A stretch of 64,000 bases of DNA from an uncultured Dehalococcoidia bacterium (GCA_951812825.1 OX638324.1:630459-694458), one strand, 5' to 3'. Positions 43,103-52,307 are shown, counted from the first letter of the stretch. The notes: generated by a model from the letters alone, not told the origin. Program-made: numbers and translations.

Positions 43103-43672
43103 ATGGCAACCCTGAACTTTGGAGACCTCCGAAAAGGCCTCGCCATCGAAATAGACGGCCAGCCCTTCGAGGTAGTCGATTACACCCGCCACAAAATGCA
43201 GCAGCGCGCCCCCGTGACCCGCGTAAAGGTCAAGAACCTCCTCAGCGGCAGCGTCACCGAAAAGACCTTCCAGGCCTACGAGACCTCCTTCACTCCCGCC
43301 GACGTCTCCAGCGCCGAGGCCCAGTACCTCTTCTACGACGGCGAATTCTATACCTTCATGGACATGGACACTTACGACCAGCACCACTTAACCCAGGATC
43401 AGCTGGGCGACAGTCTCAACTACCTGAAAGAAGAGATAACACTGGAAATCTCCTTCTACAAGGGCGCCATTATCGGCGTCAAGCTCCCCACCTTTGTCGA
43501 TCTCGAAGTCACCTACAGCCCCCCCGGCCTCCGCGGCGACACCGCCCAGGGTGGCACTAAGCCCGCCACCCTGGAAACCGGCCACACCTTGAACGTCCCC
43601 CTCTTCGTCAACGAAGGGCAGACCATCAAGGTCGACACCCGCAACGGCCAATACGTTGAACGCGTGACTTAG
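43103..43672 (+). CDS. efp: Elongation factor P with non-canonical tip
   Basis: 189 residues, three beta-barrel domains, full length. EF-P rescues ribosomes stalled at polyproline. The N-terminal KOW-like domain begins LRKGLAIEIDGQPFEVVDY and the C-terminal part ends GQTIKVDTRNGQYVERV as usual. Aligned without gaps to E. coli EF-P, the tip KPGKGQAF becomes KMQQRAPV. Residue 34, normally Lys or Arg and modified in most bacteria, is therefore Gln. No modification enzyme (epmA, earP, ymfI) is in the window. AGGAG lies upstream; xseA begins immediately after the stop. Confidence 0.95.
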   Translation: MATLNFGDLRKGLAIEIDGQPFEVVDYTRHKMQQRAPVTRVKVKNLLSGSVTEKTFQAYETSFTPADVSSAEAQYLFYDGEFYTFMDMDTYDQHHLTQDQLGDSLNYLKEEITLEISFYKGAIIGVKLPTFVDLEVTYSPPGLRGDTAQGGTKPATLETGHTLNVPLFVNEGQTIKVDTRNGQYVERVT

Positions 43673-44911
43673 TTGCAAGTCTTTACCGTCTCCCAGATTG
43701 CCCAGCATCTCAAGGGTCTGCTCGCCCAGGACCCCGTCCTTCAGGATGCGTGGGTTACAGGAGAAGTCTCTAATCTGCGCGTTTCCCAAGCCGGCCACGC
43801 CTACTTCACCCTGAAGGACCCCGACAGCCAGCTTAACTGCGTTATGTTCAGAAGGGGCGCCGGCATAAACCTCCTGGCCGACGGCGCTGCCGTAACCACC
43901 CACGGAAACATGTCCCTCTACGAAGTCCGTGGCACCCTCGATTTCATCACCGACATCGTAGTCTCCGAAGGCGTAGGCCCCCTCTCCCTCGAGTTCGAAC
44001 GCCTCAAACAGTCCCTCGAACGAGAAGGCCTCTTCGATCCCTCCCGCAAGCGCTCCCTCCCCGAATTCCCCAAGCACATCGGCCTCGTCACCTCCCCTGC
44101 CGGCGCCGTCCTCCACGACGTCGTCCAGGTCCTCTCCCGCCGTTATCCCCTGGCCGAAATCCTCCTCTCCCCCACCCCCGTCCAGGGCCCCGACGCCGCC
44201 CCAGCCATCGTCGACGCCCTGACCAAGCTCTTCCTCGATGGACGCTCCGAAGTCATCATCGTAGCCCGCGGCGGAGGCTCCATGGAAGAGCTCTGGCCCT
44301 TCAACGAAGAGGCCGTCGCCCGCGCCATTTACGCCAGTCCCGTCCCCATCATCAGCGCCGTCGGCCACGAGACAGACTTCACCATCGCCGATTTCGTCGC
44401 CGACCTCCGCGCCCCCACCCCCTCCGCCGCAGCAGAGCTCGTCGCCCCCCACAAGTCGGCGCTGAAGCAGGAAGTCGACGCCAGCCTGCAGCGACTTCAC
44501 GCCGCTATCACTGACCAGAACGCCCAGCGACGCTACTCCCTCTCTCGCGTCGTCTCCAACCTCGACTACCGCATCCCAGACTTCCCCACCCTCCGCCGCC
44601 GCGTCGACGATCTCTCCCAGCGTTCTGGCACCGCCACTGCCTCATTCCTGACCCTCCGCACTCGGGAGGCCGCCTCCTTCATGGCCCGCCTCCAAACCCT
44701 CAATCCCACCGCCACCCTCTCGCGTGGCTACGCCGTAGTCCACAAACAAACCGACGGTCAGCCCATCTACACCCGTGATGCCGTCAAGACCGGCGACAGC
44801 CTCAACGTAACCATCAGCGACGGTTCATTCCCCGCAACCGTCCAAGGCCCTCAACCGGCCAGAAGGCGACGCAAGAAGTCTATCCCCAAAGCCTCCGCCC
44901 GCCTCTTTTAG
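43673..44911 (+). CDS. xseA: Exodeoxyribonuclease VII large subunit
   Basis: 412 residues with a TTG start directly abutting the efp stop. N-terminal OB fold (VTGEVSNLRVSQAGHAYFTLKD), the catalytic core with RGGGSMEELWPFNEE and SAVGHETDFTIADFVAD, and the C-terminal NPTATLSRGYAVV signature. It forms the catalytic chain of ExoVII, which degrades single-stranded DNA in both directions, with the small subunit encoded 10 nt downstream. Confidence 0.95.
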   Translation: MQVFTVSQIAQHLKGLLAQDPVLQDAWVTGEVSNLRVSQAGHAYFTLKDPDSQLNCVMFRRGAGINLLADGAAVTTHGNMSLYEVRGTLDFITDIVVSEGVGPLSLEFERLKQSLEREGLFDPSRKRSLPEFPKHIGLVTSPAGAVLHDVVQVLSRRYPLAEILLSPTPVQGPDAAPAIVDALTKLFLDGRSEVIIVARGGGSMEELWPFNEEAVARAIYASPVPIISAVGHETDFTIADFVADLRAPTPSAAAELVAPHKSALKQEVDASLQRLHAAITDQNAQRRYSLSRVVSNLDYRIPDFPTLRRRVDDLSQRSGTATASFLTLRTREAASFMARLQTLNPTATLSRGYAVVHKQTDGQPIYTRDAVKTGDSLNVTISDGSFPATVQGPQPARRRRKKSIPKASARLF

Positions 44912-44921
44912 AAGAATTGCC

Positions 44922-45170
44922 ATGCCCAATGACGAACAACAGATAACCTTCGAAGAAGCCTTCCGGCGCCTGGAGGAGCTGGTCCAAACCCTGGAGGAGG
45001 GAAAGCTCTCTCTGGAAGAAACAGGCCGCCTCTACGAAGAAGGTATGAATCTCGCCAAACTCTGCAACCGGATGCTCAACGCCACCGAACTCCGCATAAC
45101 CGAGTTACGTGACTCCTTCACGGAGGAGATGTCCGAAACCGAGCCGGAGAACGATGAACAGCTTCCTTAG
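44922..45170 (+). CDS. xseB: Exodeoxyribonuclease VII small subunit
   Basis: 82 residues, the standard XseB coiled-coil protein: FEEAFRRLEELVQTLEEGKL, SLEETGRLYEEGMNLAKLCN. It stabilises the large subunit encoded just upstream. Its last 17 nt overlap the PHP-domain gene that follows. Confidence 0.93.
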   Translation: MPNDEQQITFEEAFRRLEELVQTLEEGKLSLEETGRLYEEGMNLAKLCNRMLNATELRITELRDSFTEEMSETEPENDEQLP

Positions 45171-45819
45171 AGCAGACCTCCACGTTCACACCTGCTACTC
45201 CCACGATTCCACCGCCCCCCTCCAGTCCATAGTCAATCGCTGCATCAAGACCGGCATCAACTGCCTCGCCATCACCGACCACAACACCGCCGAGGGGGCA
45301 TTGCTCCTGAAGGATGAGTCTCCCATTCACATCATCGTCGGGGAAGAGGTTAAATCCTCGGAAGGTGACATCATCGGCCTCTTCCTCAAAGAGACCATCC
45401 CCCAGGACCTTACCCCCCAGCAGACCGTCCGGGAAATCAAGTCCCAGGGCGGCCTTGTCATGGTGCCCCACCCCTTCGACCGCGTTCGTCCTTCCGCCCT
45501 TGGCCTCGAAGCCTTCCACTCCATAGCCCACGACGTGGACATAGTAGAGACTTTCAACGCCCGCAACTTCTTCCACGCCGACGACGCCCAAGCCGACGAA
45601 ATCGCCCGCAAATTCCGCATCGTCCCCGCAGCCGCCAGCGACGGCCACGCCTCCGTCGAACTGGGTCGCACCTACAACCTCATCCCCCCCTCCATCAACA
45701 CCCCCCAGGACTTCCTGCGAAGTCTCTCCCAGGCCAAACTCGTCACCAGGCGCACCCACATGCTCCACCGAATGGCCCCCACCATCGCCAAGGCCCGCAA
45801 ATTCCTCTCCCGCCGGTGA
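45154..45819 (+). CDS. PHP-domain metal-dependent phosphoesterase
   Basis: 221 residues from MNSFLRADLHVHTCYSHDS. Metal ligands are visible in DLHVHT, ITDHNT, VPHPFDR and SDGHASVELG. Members of this PHP group include nucleoside-phosphate and histidinol-phosphate phosphatases and 5'-3' exonucleases. The ATG lies inside xseB; the longer upstream frame is rejected because it has no PHP features. It is likely translationally coupled. Confidence 0.85.
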   Translation: MNSFLRADLHVHTCYSHDSTAPLQSIVNRCIKTGINCLAITDHNTAEGALLLKDESPIHIIVGEEVKSSEGDIIGLFLKETIPQDLTPQQTVREIKSQGGLVMVPHPFDRVRPSALGLEAFHSIAHDVDIVETFNARNFFHADDAQADEIARKFRIVPAAASDGHASVELGRTYNLIPPSINTPQDFLRSLSQAKLVTRRTHMLHRMAPTIAKARKFLSRR

Positions 45820-45823
45820 TCCG

Positions 45824-46447
45824 ATGTCGCCACCCCTCAACATCGGCATCCTCGCCTCCCACACCGGCACCACCCTCCAGTCAATCATCGACGCCTGCGA
45901 AAACGGCATACTCAACGCCCGCTGCCGCGTAGTCATCAGCAACAACTCCACCTCCCTGGCCCTCGAAAGAGCCCGACGCCACTCCATCCCCGCCTTCCAT
46001 CTGAGCTCCAGCACCCATCCAACCGCCGAAGCCCTCGACTCCGCCATCAAGCAAACCCTCCTGGACCACCAAGTCGACCTCGTCGTCCTTGCGGGATACA
46101 TGAAGCTCCTGGGCCCCAAGACCCTCCGTCGCTTTCACAATCGCGTCGTCAACACCCACCCCGCCCTGCTCCCGGAATTCGGTGGCCGGGGAATGTACGG
46201 CGACAACGTCCACCGCGCCGTGCTGAAAGCCGGACTCGGCACCACCGGCGTCACCGTTCATCTCGTCGACGAAATCTACGACCACGGCCCAATCCTCGCC
46301 CAGACCCAGGTCCCAATCCTCCCCAACGACACCCTCGAAACCCTCCGTGACCGCGTCCAGACCACCGAGCGCCGCTTCTACGTAGAAACCCTCCACAAAA
46401 TCGCCACCAACCAAATCCCCCTCCCCCCATCCCACATGTCATCCTGA
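45824..46447 (+). CDS. purN: Phosphoribosylglycinamide formyltransferase
   Basis: 207 residues, GART: NIGILASHTGTTLQSII, VVISNNS with the catalytic Asn, LAGYMKLLGP, NTHPALLPEFGGRGMYG with the catalytic His, and HLVDEIYDHGPILAQ with the catalytic Asp. It transfers formyl from 10-formyl-THF to GAR in purine synthesis. The C-terminal residues HMSS and the stop are encoded by the repeat A copy at 46436, so the native end was probably slightly different. It is the last gene of the dprA-purN block. Confidence 0.93.
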   Translation: MSPPLNIGILASHTGTTLQSIIDACENGILNARCRVVISNNSTSLALERARRHSIPAFHLSSSTHPTAEALDSAIKQTLLDHQVDLVVLAGYMKLLGPKTLRRFHNRVVNTHPALLPEFGGRGMYGDNVHRAVLKAGLGTTGVTVHLVDEIYDHGPILAQTQVPILPNDTLETLRDRVQTTERRFYVETLHKIATNQIPLPPSHMSS

Positions 46448-46473
46448 GGAGGCCCCGCGACGAAGGATCTCGC
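46436..46473. repeat. Interspersed repeat A, copy 5, overlapping the purN 3' end
   Basis: ATGTCATCCTGAGGAGGCCC...GACGAAGGATCTCGC. The TGA inside the repeat is the purN stop codon. A C/T and G/A pair of compensating changes (ATCC/GGAT instead of ATTC/GAAT) preserves pairing of the outer stem. Confidence 0.85.
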
Positions 46474-46675
46474 CCCCGGCTGACGCCAATCACTCCCACC
46501 AGAGTAGATCAGTTCCCCACCTTTGTCCCTGCGAACGAAGGCCCGTGCCCGCGGCGGAGGGCACAGGAAACATTACTCCACCTACCCACAGCCCCAACCG
46601 GAACGCCCCCACACCCCCGGCATCCTCACGAACGCAGAGGCCCACTCTTCCTCCTCGAACCTACGCCCAACCCCT

Positions 46676-46706
46676 CAAAAAAAGACCCGCTCCAACGAGC
46701 GGGTCT
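46676..46706 (-). terminator. Terminator after clpP
   Basis: GACCCGCTC stem with its complement, 4-nt loop, followed on the - strand by seven T, 30 nt after the clpP stop. It may also slow + strand transcripts from purN. Confidence 0.88.
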
Positions 46707-46734
46707 CTTGAATCCGATTGGCTTTACGTCGGTG

Positions 46735-47364
46735 CTAGCTGTCGCCGTCGCCCTCTTCTCCCTCATCCTCCGCCTTCCCCAGAATCTCGTCGATGATCCC
46801 ATAATCCAGCGCCTGCTCCGGCGTCAGGTAATAGTCCCGGTCCGTATCCTGCGCAATCTTGTCGTAAGGCTGCCCCGTGTTGTCCGAAAGGATAGTCCGC
46901 AGCTTGTCCTGCAACCGCAGAATCTCCCGCGCCGCAATCTCCACGTCGCTGGCCTGCCCCTGCGCACCTCCCATCGGCTGGTGCATGTGGATTGTCGAAT
47001 TCGGCAGCGCATACCTCTTCCCCCTCGTCCCGGCAGTCAGAAGCACCGTCCCCATGCTCGCCGTCATCCCCACGCTTATGGTCGAAACGTCGCACCGTAT
47101 CAACTGCATCGTATCGTGGATCGCAAGCCCCGCGGAAATCACCCCGCCCGGACTGTGAATGTACAGGTGAATGTCCTTGTCCGGGTCTTCCCGCTCAAGA
47201 AACAGCAGCTGCGCGATAATCAAATTCGCCGTCTGGTCCATGATCGGCGTACCCAGAAATACAATTCGCTCTCTCAGCAGCAGCGAATAGATGTCAAAAG
47301 CCCGCTCGCCCCTCGGCCCGGTCTCCACAACCATGGGTATAATATTGCTTGGGTTGAAAGTCAC
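46735..47364 (-). CDS. clpP: ATP-dependent Clp protease proteolytic subunit
   Basis: 209 residues from a GTG ([14 protein letters not shown]) with AAGGAGG eight nt upstream. The catalytic triad is Ser in GMTASMGT (about 103), His in STIHMHQP (about 128) and Asp in DTDRDYYL (about 177). It forms the tetradecameric protease chamber fed by ClpX or ClpA/C. The ribosome-binding site lies within the last codons of tig, so the two genes are coupled. ORF extensions upstream of the GTG would overlap tig and are rejected. No clpX follows. Confidence 0.95.
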   Translation of the reverse strand: MTFNPSNIIPMVVETGPRGERAFDIYSLLLRERIVFLGTPIMDQTANLIIAQLLFLEREDPDKDIHLYIHSPGGVISAGLAIHDTMQLIRCDVSTISVGMTASMGTVLLTAGTRGKRYALPNSTIHMHQPMGGAQGQASDVEIAAREILRLQDKLRTILSDNTGQPYDKIAQDTDRDYYLTPEQALDYGIIDEILGKAEDEGEEGDGDS

Positions 47365-47365
47365 T

Positions 47366-48712
47366 CTATTCTCCTCCTTGTTCCTCATCCGTCGTTGTTT
47401 CGGCTTCAGCTGGAGATTCCTTTTCTTCCTCTTTGCCCTGCACAATCAATGCAAGACGCTCCAGCGTCTTCTTGGTCTTCATATTCGACGCGATCGAATT
47501 CCTGAACTCCTCCGACGACACAGCCTCCCTCACTGAAGGGTCTCCCGTTCCGCCGGAATCCACCACCAGCTGGTCAATCGCTTCGTCCAACTCCTCGTCG
47601 CTCACCTCAATCCCTTCTTCCTCCGCCAGCTTCCTCAGTACAAAGGACCGCACCATCCCCTCCCGCGTATCGGGCTTCATCTCCTCCCGGATCTCCTCCT
47701 CCGTCTTCCCGATCTGATTCAGGTAATCGTCCATATCCATCCGCTGCGCCTGCAGGGCCTGCGTTCTCTCGTGCCACATGTGGTCCAACTGCCGCTCCAG
47801 CAGCACGTCGGCAAACTCCACCGTAGACCCTTCAATCACCTGCTCCATCGCCTTGTCGTACAACTCCTGGTCCGCCTCCCGCTCCGCGGTGGATACCAGG
47901 TTTTCCATCACCGATTCTCCCAGCGCCTCCAGCGTGTCGAAGCCCGGCCCTATCCCCTTGGCAAACTCGTCGTCCAGGTCGGGCAGCGCCCTCCGCTTCA
48001 CCTCGCTGATAACCACGTGGAAGCGGCATTCCTTACCGTCATACTCTTCGTTTCCGAAGTCATCGGGCACCTGCAGTGTGAACGTCTTGTCGTCGCCCTT
48101 CTTGGATCCCTCAAGCATCACCGAGAAGCCGGGCAGCGGCAGCTTGTTCTCCATGGAAGGAATAAACTCAATTCCCTTGTTGTCAACTATATTCCGCCCT
48201 TCCACCGTTCCCGTAACGTCAATCGTCAGCTGGTCGCCAAATTGCACCGGCTCGTCAACGGGCTCCCAGGGCGCAGTCTCCGTTCGCAGACGCTCCAACA
48301 CGTCGTCCACCTGATCATCTCCCACGTCAACGGCCTGACGCTCAATCCGCAGAATCCTGTAGTCGCCTAACTGCACATTCGGCTCTAGAGGCACGGTTGC
48401 CTTAATCTGAAGGGGTTCAACGCTGGTAATGTCCAAATTCGGCGGAATATACGGCTCCAGGCTCTCCTCCTTCACCGCACGGTCAACCAGGCCCGTCACC
48501 GCCCGCTCCAGCGCTTCGTTCAGGAGTTGATCACGCCCGACAACCTGCTCGAGAATCCGTCTGGGCGCCTTGCCCTTACGAAATCCGGGAATCCTGACCC
48601 TGTTGACCAGACGCCTGTAGGCCCAGTCCAGATACGGGTCAACGTCCTGCTCGTCGCATTCAATATTGAGAACCACCTCCGTCGGGAGGTCCGCCTCGCG
48701 TGTTATCTTCAA
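47366..48712 (-). CDS. tig: Trigger factor
   Basis: 448 residues. The ribosome-binding signature is [16 protein letters not shown] near residues 40-55. The FKBP-type prolyl isomerase domain spans about 160-250 ([15 protein letters not shown] to [14 protein letters not shown]), then the helical chaperone arms, ending in an acidic tail. It binds nascent chains at the exit tunnel. It is followed by clpP with the stop TAG one base before the clpP GTG. Confidence 0.95.
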   Translation of the reverse strand: MKITREADLPTEVVLNIECDEQDVDPYLDWAYRRLVNRVRIPGFRKGKAPRRILEQVVGRDQLLNEALERAVTGLVDRAVKEESLEPYIPPNLDITSVEPLQIKATVPLEPNVQLGDYRILRIERQAVDVGDDQVDDVLERLRTETAPWEPVDEPVQFGDQLTIDVTGTVEGRNIVDNKGIEFIPSMENKLPLPGFSVMLEGSKKGDDKTFTLQVPDDFGNEEYDGKECRFHVVISEVKRRALPDLDDEFAKGIGPGFDTLEALGESVMENLVSTAEREADQELYDKAMEQVIEGSTVEFADVLLERQLDHMWHERTQALQAQRMDMDDYLNQIGKTEEEIREEMKPDTREGMVRSFVLRKLAEEEGIEVSDEELDEAIDQLVVDSGGTGDPSVREAVSSEEFRNSIASNMKTKKTLERLALIVQGKEEEKESPAEAETTTDEEQGGE

Positions 48713-48741
48713 CTAATTCACTTCCCCAAAACCCTGCATGA

Positions 48742-48770
48742 ATTATATCACAGGGCGTATTTTCTGGAAC
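48742..48770 (-). promoter_or_regulatory. Putative promoter of tig-clpP
   Basis: On the - strand a perfect extended -10, TGATATAAT, 30 nt before the tig start. A weak TTGTTC lies 19 nt upstream, as expected for an extended -10 promoter. Confidence 0.55.
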
Positions 48771-48797
48771 AATCCGAACGCACCCAATTGGGTCATT

Positions 48798-50600
48798 CTA
48801 CTGCGCAAGCCTGATCCCCAACTCCGACAGGTGGCCTTCCTCAACGGGCGATGGCGCTCCAAATAGCAAGTCCGATGCGCTCTGAGTCTTCGGAAACGCA
48901 ATAACGTCTCGGATGTTGTCCACGTCCGCCAGCAGCATAATCAGCCGGTCGATCCCCATGGCGATCCCCCCATGAGGTGGCGCACCATACTCCAGCGCGT
49001 CCAAAAGCTGGCCGAACTGCTGCTGCATCCCCTCGTCCGAATGCCCCATCAGACGCAGGATCTTCTCCTGGTCCTCCCTGCGATGGTTGCGAATGCTGCC
49101 TCCCCCCACCTCGTATCCGTTGCACACCATGTCGTACTGCTGCGCCACCGCCGCCCCCGGCTCCGAGTCCAACAAGCTCGCGTCCTCTTCAACTGGCGCC
49201 GAAAACGGATTATGGGGCGCGTCCCACCGTTCCTCTTCCGGCCGCCACTCCAGCAGCGGAAAATTCACAATCCACGCAAACGCCATCTCATCAGCGTCCG
49301 CCAATTCCAGCCGCTCTCCCATCAGTTCTCTAAGGTGGCTCAGGCTGTTATTCACCACCTCTTCCGGCCCTGCCACCACCAACAGCAGGCCCCCCCGCGA
49401 AGCCCCCATCGCCTCCGCCATCCCGCGCACTTCCTCCAACGTCAGATGTCGGGCGGCGGCGGACCGCACCTGCTCCATCGTCAGGCTCTCCAGCCCCCCT
49501 TCGCCCTCTCCTAGCGCCACCGTCACCAGCCCCCGCGCGCCCCTGCTCCGTGCCTCCTCCGTCAGCTGGTCAAGCTGTCGGCGAGAGTATCCCGCGCACC
49601 CCGGCGCCGCCAACCCCTTCACCACACCTCCACCCGACACCACCGACCGAAACACCTGGAACCCGCTCTCCCCCGCCATCTCCGTCACGTCCGCCAGCTC
49701 TAACCCAAACCGCAAGTCCGGCTTGTCGCTGCCATATCTGCTCATTGCGTCCCGGTAGTCCAGCCTGGGAAACGGCCTGGAGACCCGCTTCTCCGGCGTG
49801 ATAGTCTCAACAATCTCGACGTACAACTCCTCTATAAGGGACAAAATATCGTCCTGGGTGACGAAGCTCATCTCCAGGTCCAGCTGCGTGAACTCCGGCT
49901 GGCGGTCGGCCCGCAGGTCCTCGTCCCTGAAGCATCGCGCCATCTGAAAGTACCTCTCGAACCCCGAAACCATCAGCAGCTGCTTCAACTGCTGGGGAGA
50001 CTGCGGCAACGCATAGAAGCTTCCGTGATGCAGCCGGCTTGGCACCAGGTAGTCTCTCGCTCCCTCCGGCGTGCTCTTGATAAGTATCGGCGTCTCGATC
50101 TCCAGAAAGCCCCGCTCATCTAAGAAATCCCGGATGAACTTCACCACCCTGTGTCTCAGCACCAGGTTCCCATGCATCCCCTCCCTTCTCAAATCCAGGT
50201 ATCGATGACTCAGACGTAGCGCCTCGTCCACCTCCTGCTCTTCGTTGATGTAGAAGGGCGGCGTCTTCGAAGGATTCAACACCTCCGTCCCGCTGGCGTG
50301 CACCTCCACGGCTCCCGTGGCAAGCTGGGGATTCTCCGTACCCTCTGGCCGCTTCTCCACCGTCCCCGTAATGCTGACCACCCACTCTGACCGCACCTCC
50401 TCGGCGACCGCGTGGGCCTCCGGAGCCGTGGCCGGATTCACCACAACCTGGGCGATGCCGGACCTGTCGCGTAGGTCTATGAAAATCAGCCCACCGTGGT
50501 CGCGCCGCCGATGCACCCAACCGGAAAGGGTCACCTCGCTGCCCACCCTCCCAAGTCTAAGCTCGCCGCAATTAGTTCTTTCGCCCACACCCGCCTCCAT
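48798..50600 (-). CDS. aspS: Aspartyl-tRNA synthetase
   Basis: 600 residues, bacterial type. Anticodon-binding OB fold ([22 protein letters not shown]), class II motifs ([37 protein letters not shown]; the C-terminal [12 protein letters not shown]) and the GAD insertion domain with [15 protein letters not shown]. It charges tRNA-Asp. Whether it also charges tRNA-Asn cannot be judged here. Transcribed from its own promoter, 85 nt upstream of tig. Confidence 0.96.
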   Translation of the reverse strand: MEAGVGERTNCGELRLGRVGSEVTLSGWVHRRRDHGGLIFIDLRDRSGIAQVVVNPATAPEAHAVAEEVRSEWVVSITGTVEKRPEGTENPQLATGAVEVHASGTEVLNPSKTPPFYINEEQEVDEALRLSHRYLDLRREGMHGNLVLRHRVVKFIRDFLDERGFLEIETPILIKSTPEGARDYLVPSRLHHGSFYALPQSPQQLKQLLMVSGFERYFQMARCFRDEDLRADRQPEFTQLDLEMSFVTQDDILSLIEELYVEIVETITPEKRVSRPFPRLDYRDAMSRYGSDKPDLRFGLELADVTEMAGESGFQVFRSVVSGGGVVKGLAAPGCAGYSRRQLDQLTEEARSRGARGLVTVALGEGEGGLESLTMEQVRSAAARHLTLEEVRGMAEAMGASRGGLLLVVAGPEEVVNNSLSHLRELMGERLELADADEMAFAWIVNFPLLEWRPEEERWDAPHNPFSAPVEEDASLLDSEPGAAVAQQYDMVCNGYEVGGGSIRNHRREDQEKILRLMGHSDEGMQQQFGQLLDALEYGAPPHGGIAMGIDRLIMLLADVDNIRDVIAFPKTQSASDLLFGAPSPVEEGHLSELGIRLAQ

Positions 50601-50650
50601 TCCTGCAATTATCTCTGCAACACAAACGCCCCCATCGGGCGCAACTATCT

Positions 50651-50679
50651 ATTCTAGACTACCCAAACAGCCCTATCAA
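50651..50679 (-). promoter_or_regulatory. Putative promoter of aspS
   Basis: TTGATA, 17 nt ending TAGTC, TAGAAT on the - strand, 50 nt before the aspS start. The TAGTC before the -10 recurs in the solute-binding protein promoters. Confidence 0.6.
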
Positions 50680-50860
50680 CGAATGTACATCACTTCCCCA
50701 CCCGGTTCCACGCCATAGCGCGTCAAGAAGCAATTCAACATCCTCACCATACCCCGTCACTCGTATTCACCCAGACGACCCCAGTGCCATTCTGGCCATA
50801 GCCCCACCTGCCACCTTGGTGTTAAACTGGTGCACAAATCATCCTGGAGGAGGTCCCCAC

Positions 50861-51307
50861 GTGTCCCTTTCCATTGGCGAAAAAGCCCCGGATTTCACCC
50901 TCAGCGCCACCGATGGCCAGGAAGTTTCCCTAAGCAGCTACAAGGACAAGCAAAACGTCCTCCTCGTCTTCTACTGTCGAAACAACACCCCCGGTTGAAA
51001 CCGTCAGCTCCAGGCCCTGCGGGACGACAGGGCCGAATTCGACGCAGCCAGCGCGGCGATCCTCGCCGTTAACCCCGCCTCGGTGAAATCGCACCAGAAC
51101 TACAAAACTAAGTTCGACCTTCCCTTCCCTCTCTTGTCCGACGCCGACCGCTCCGTGTCCAACGCCTACGATGCCGTCAAGCCCAACGGCAAGAGCATCC
51201 AGCGCTCCGTCCTCATCATCGACCGTGACGGCGTCATCCGATACCTCAAGAGCGGAATGCCCAAGGATAGCGAGCTTCTCGAAGTCCTCAACAGCCTGGA
51301 TTCTTAG
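50861..51307 (+). CDS. Peroxiredoxin (BCP/AhpC-TSA type), probable selenoprotein with in-frame TGA
   Basis: Reading through one TGA (50996-50998) gives 148 residues of an intact bacterioferritin-comigratory-type peroxiredoxin: GEKAPDFTLSATDGQEVSLS, then VLLVFYCRNNTPG-U-NRQLQ, ALRDDRAEF, LAVNPASVKSH, FDLPFPLLSDADRSV and SVLIIDRDGVIRYL. The TGA is residue 46, exactly where TPGC carries the peroxidatic Cys in BCP. The family resolving Cys five residues later is absent. The GTG start has GGAGGAGG 9 nt upstream. A SECIS-like hairpin follows the TGA. Without Sec insertion only a 45-residue fragment would be made. selA/B/C/D are not in the window. Confidence 0.85.
51013..51034 (+). promoter_or_regulatory. 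Putative bacterial SECIS element
   Basis: Perfect 7-bp stem GGCCCTG/CAGGGCC closing an 8-nt loop CGGGACGA. The stem starts 14 nt and the loop 21 nt after the TGA, with G as the second loop base. This fits the general description of bacterial SECIS elements (stem-loop directly downstream, loop roughly 16-37 nt from UGA, G among the first loop bases). Confidence 0.7.
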
Positions 51308-51364
51308 ACCCCCTCGTCATTTTGCTATGAAAACAGCCCCCATCGGTGTCGTCACCCCTCTGGT

Positions 51365-51388
51365 AAGGGCGGTTCGCGAACCGCCCTT
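51365..51388 (+). terminator. Perfect 24-bp palindrome after the peroxiredoxin gene
   Basis: AAGGGCGGTTCGCGAACCGCCCTT, 57 nt after the stop. It would form a strong hairpin. The following TCTCCCG lacks a T-run, so it may be an attenuating hairpin or a palindromic repeat rather than a classical terminator. Confidence 0.5.
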
Positions 51389-51431
51389 CTCCCGTCGCAG
51401 CCAATACTCCTCTCCCGTAGGACAGTAACCC

Positions 51432-52253
51432 TTGATCCCCATAGGCCACATAGGAATTCAGCGTAAGACCATACCCTACGTCACCTACGGCCTTATCTCC
51501 GTGAACGTCCTGGTTTTCCTCTACGAACTCTACCTTGGCGGCTCTCTCTTCTTCACCGACAACATAGACGTCACCGTTTTCTTCCTCCAATGGGGACTCA
51601 TTCCCAGCGAACTGACCGGCGGCCCCGAAATCACCGAATGGCGTTTCCTGGTCAGGGAGGGACGCAACATCGGCATCCTCAACGCCGACGTCGCCTCCCC
51701 CATCTCCACCTGGGGCACCGCCTTCACCTCCATGTTCCTCCACGGCGGTTGGCTGCACCTCCTTGGCAACATGCTCTACCTCTGGGTCTTCGGTGGCAAC
51801 ATCGAAGACCGGTTCGGCCACCTGATCTTCCTCCTCTTCTACCTCGGCACTGGCCTCGCCGCCGTTTGGACCCATACTGCCCTCAACATGGAGTCCCAGA
51901 TACCTCTGGTGGGAGCCAGCGGAGCCATCGCCGGCGTCACCGGCGCATACATCGTCCTCTTCCCCTTCAGCCGCATACGAACCCTAATATTCTTCCTCTT
52001 CATCATGGCCGTCGATATGCCGGCAATCCTGGTATTGGGCTTCTGGTTCATCCTCCAGCTCTTCCAGGGATTGGGCCAGTTCGGCGCGTGGGACGCCGGC
52101 GTTGCCTACTGGGCACACGTCGGAGGCTTCGTCGCCGGAATCCTCTGCGGCTTAATCTACAAGCTCATCCACCGCGAACCCCTCATGCCGGAACGAACTA
52201 GACCGTGGGGCCGTCGCAACCCCTGGGACAACTTCCCTCCCGACTACCGCTAG
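51432..52253 (+). CDS. Rhomboid-family intramembrane serine protease
   Basis: 273 residues from a TTG. Multiple hydrophobic segments (for example about 17-35, 108-122, 131-150, 167-180, 184-208, 224-245). The nucleophile is in LVGASGAIAG (Ser about 163) and the His in AYWAHVGGFVAG (about 229). The upstream HGGWLHLLGNMLYL with conserved His and Asn is also typical. It cleaves transmembrane substrates in the membrane plane. The substrate is unknown. The start lies 43 nt after the palindrome at 51365. Confidence 0.9.
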   Translation: MIPIGHIGIQRKTIPYVTYGLISVNVLVFLYELYLGGSLFFTDNIDVTVFFLQWGLIPSELTGGPEITEWRFLVREGRNIGILNADVASPISTWGTAFTSMFLHGGWLHLLGNMLYLWVFGGNIEDRFGHLIFLLFYLGTGLAAVWTHTALNMESQIPLVGASGAIAGVTGAYIVLFPFSRIRTLIFFLFIMAVDMPAILVLGFWFILQLFQGLGQFGAWDAGVAYWAHVGGFVAGILCGLIYKLIHREPLMPERTRPWGRRNPWDNFPPDYR

Positions 52254-52277
52254 CCTCCTGGCCACATTTGCATTCAA

Positions 52278-52307
52278 TTTCATTCTGAGCGAAGCGAAGA
52301 ATCTCGC
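52278..52307. repeat. Interspersed repeat A, short variant
   Basis: TTTCATTCTGAGCGAAGCGA then AGAATCTCGC, the short form also seen at 35144, in the gap between the rhomboid gene and the rex promoter. Confidence 0.75.

Noticed and set aside
50861-51307. Peroxiredoxin as a plain pseudogene split by a nonsense mutation
   Set aside because: Only one stop, placed at the peroxidatic Cys codon, with intact conserved sequence on both sides and a SECIS-like hairpin downstream. Recoding explains this better than decay, though reads and Sec genes must confirm it.
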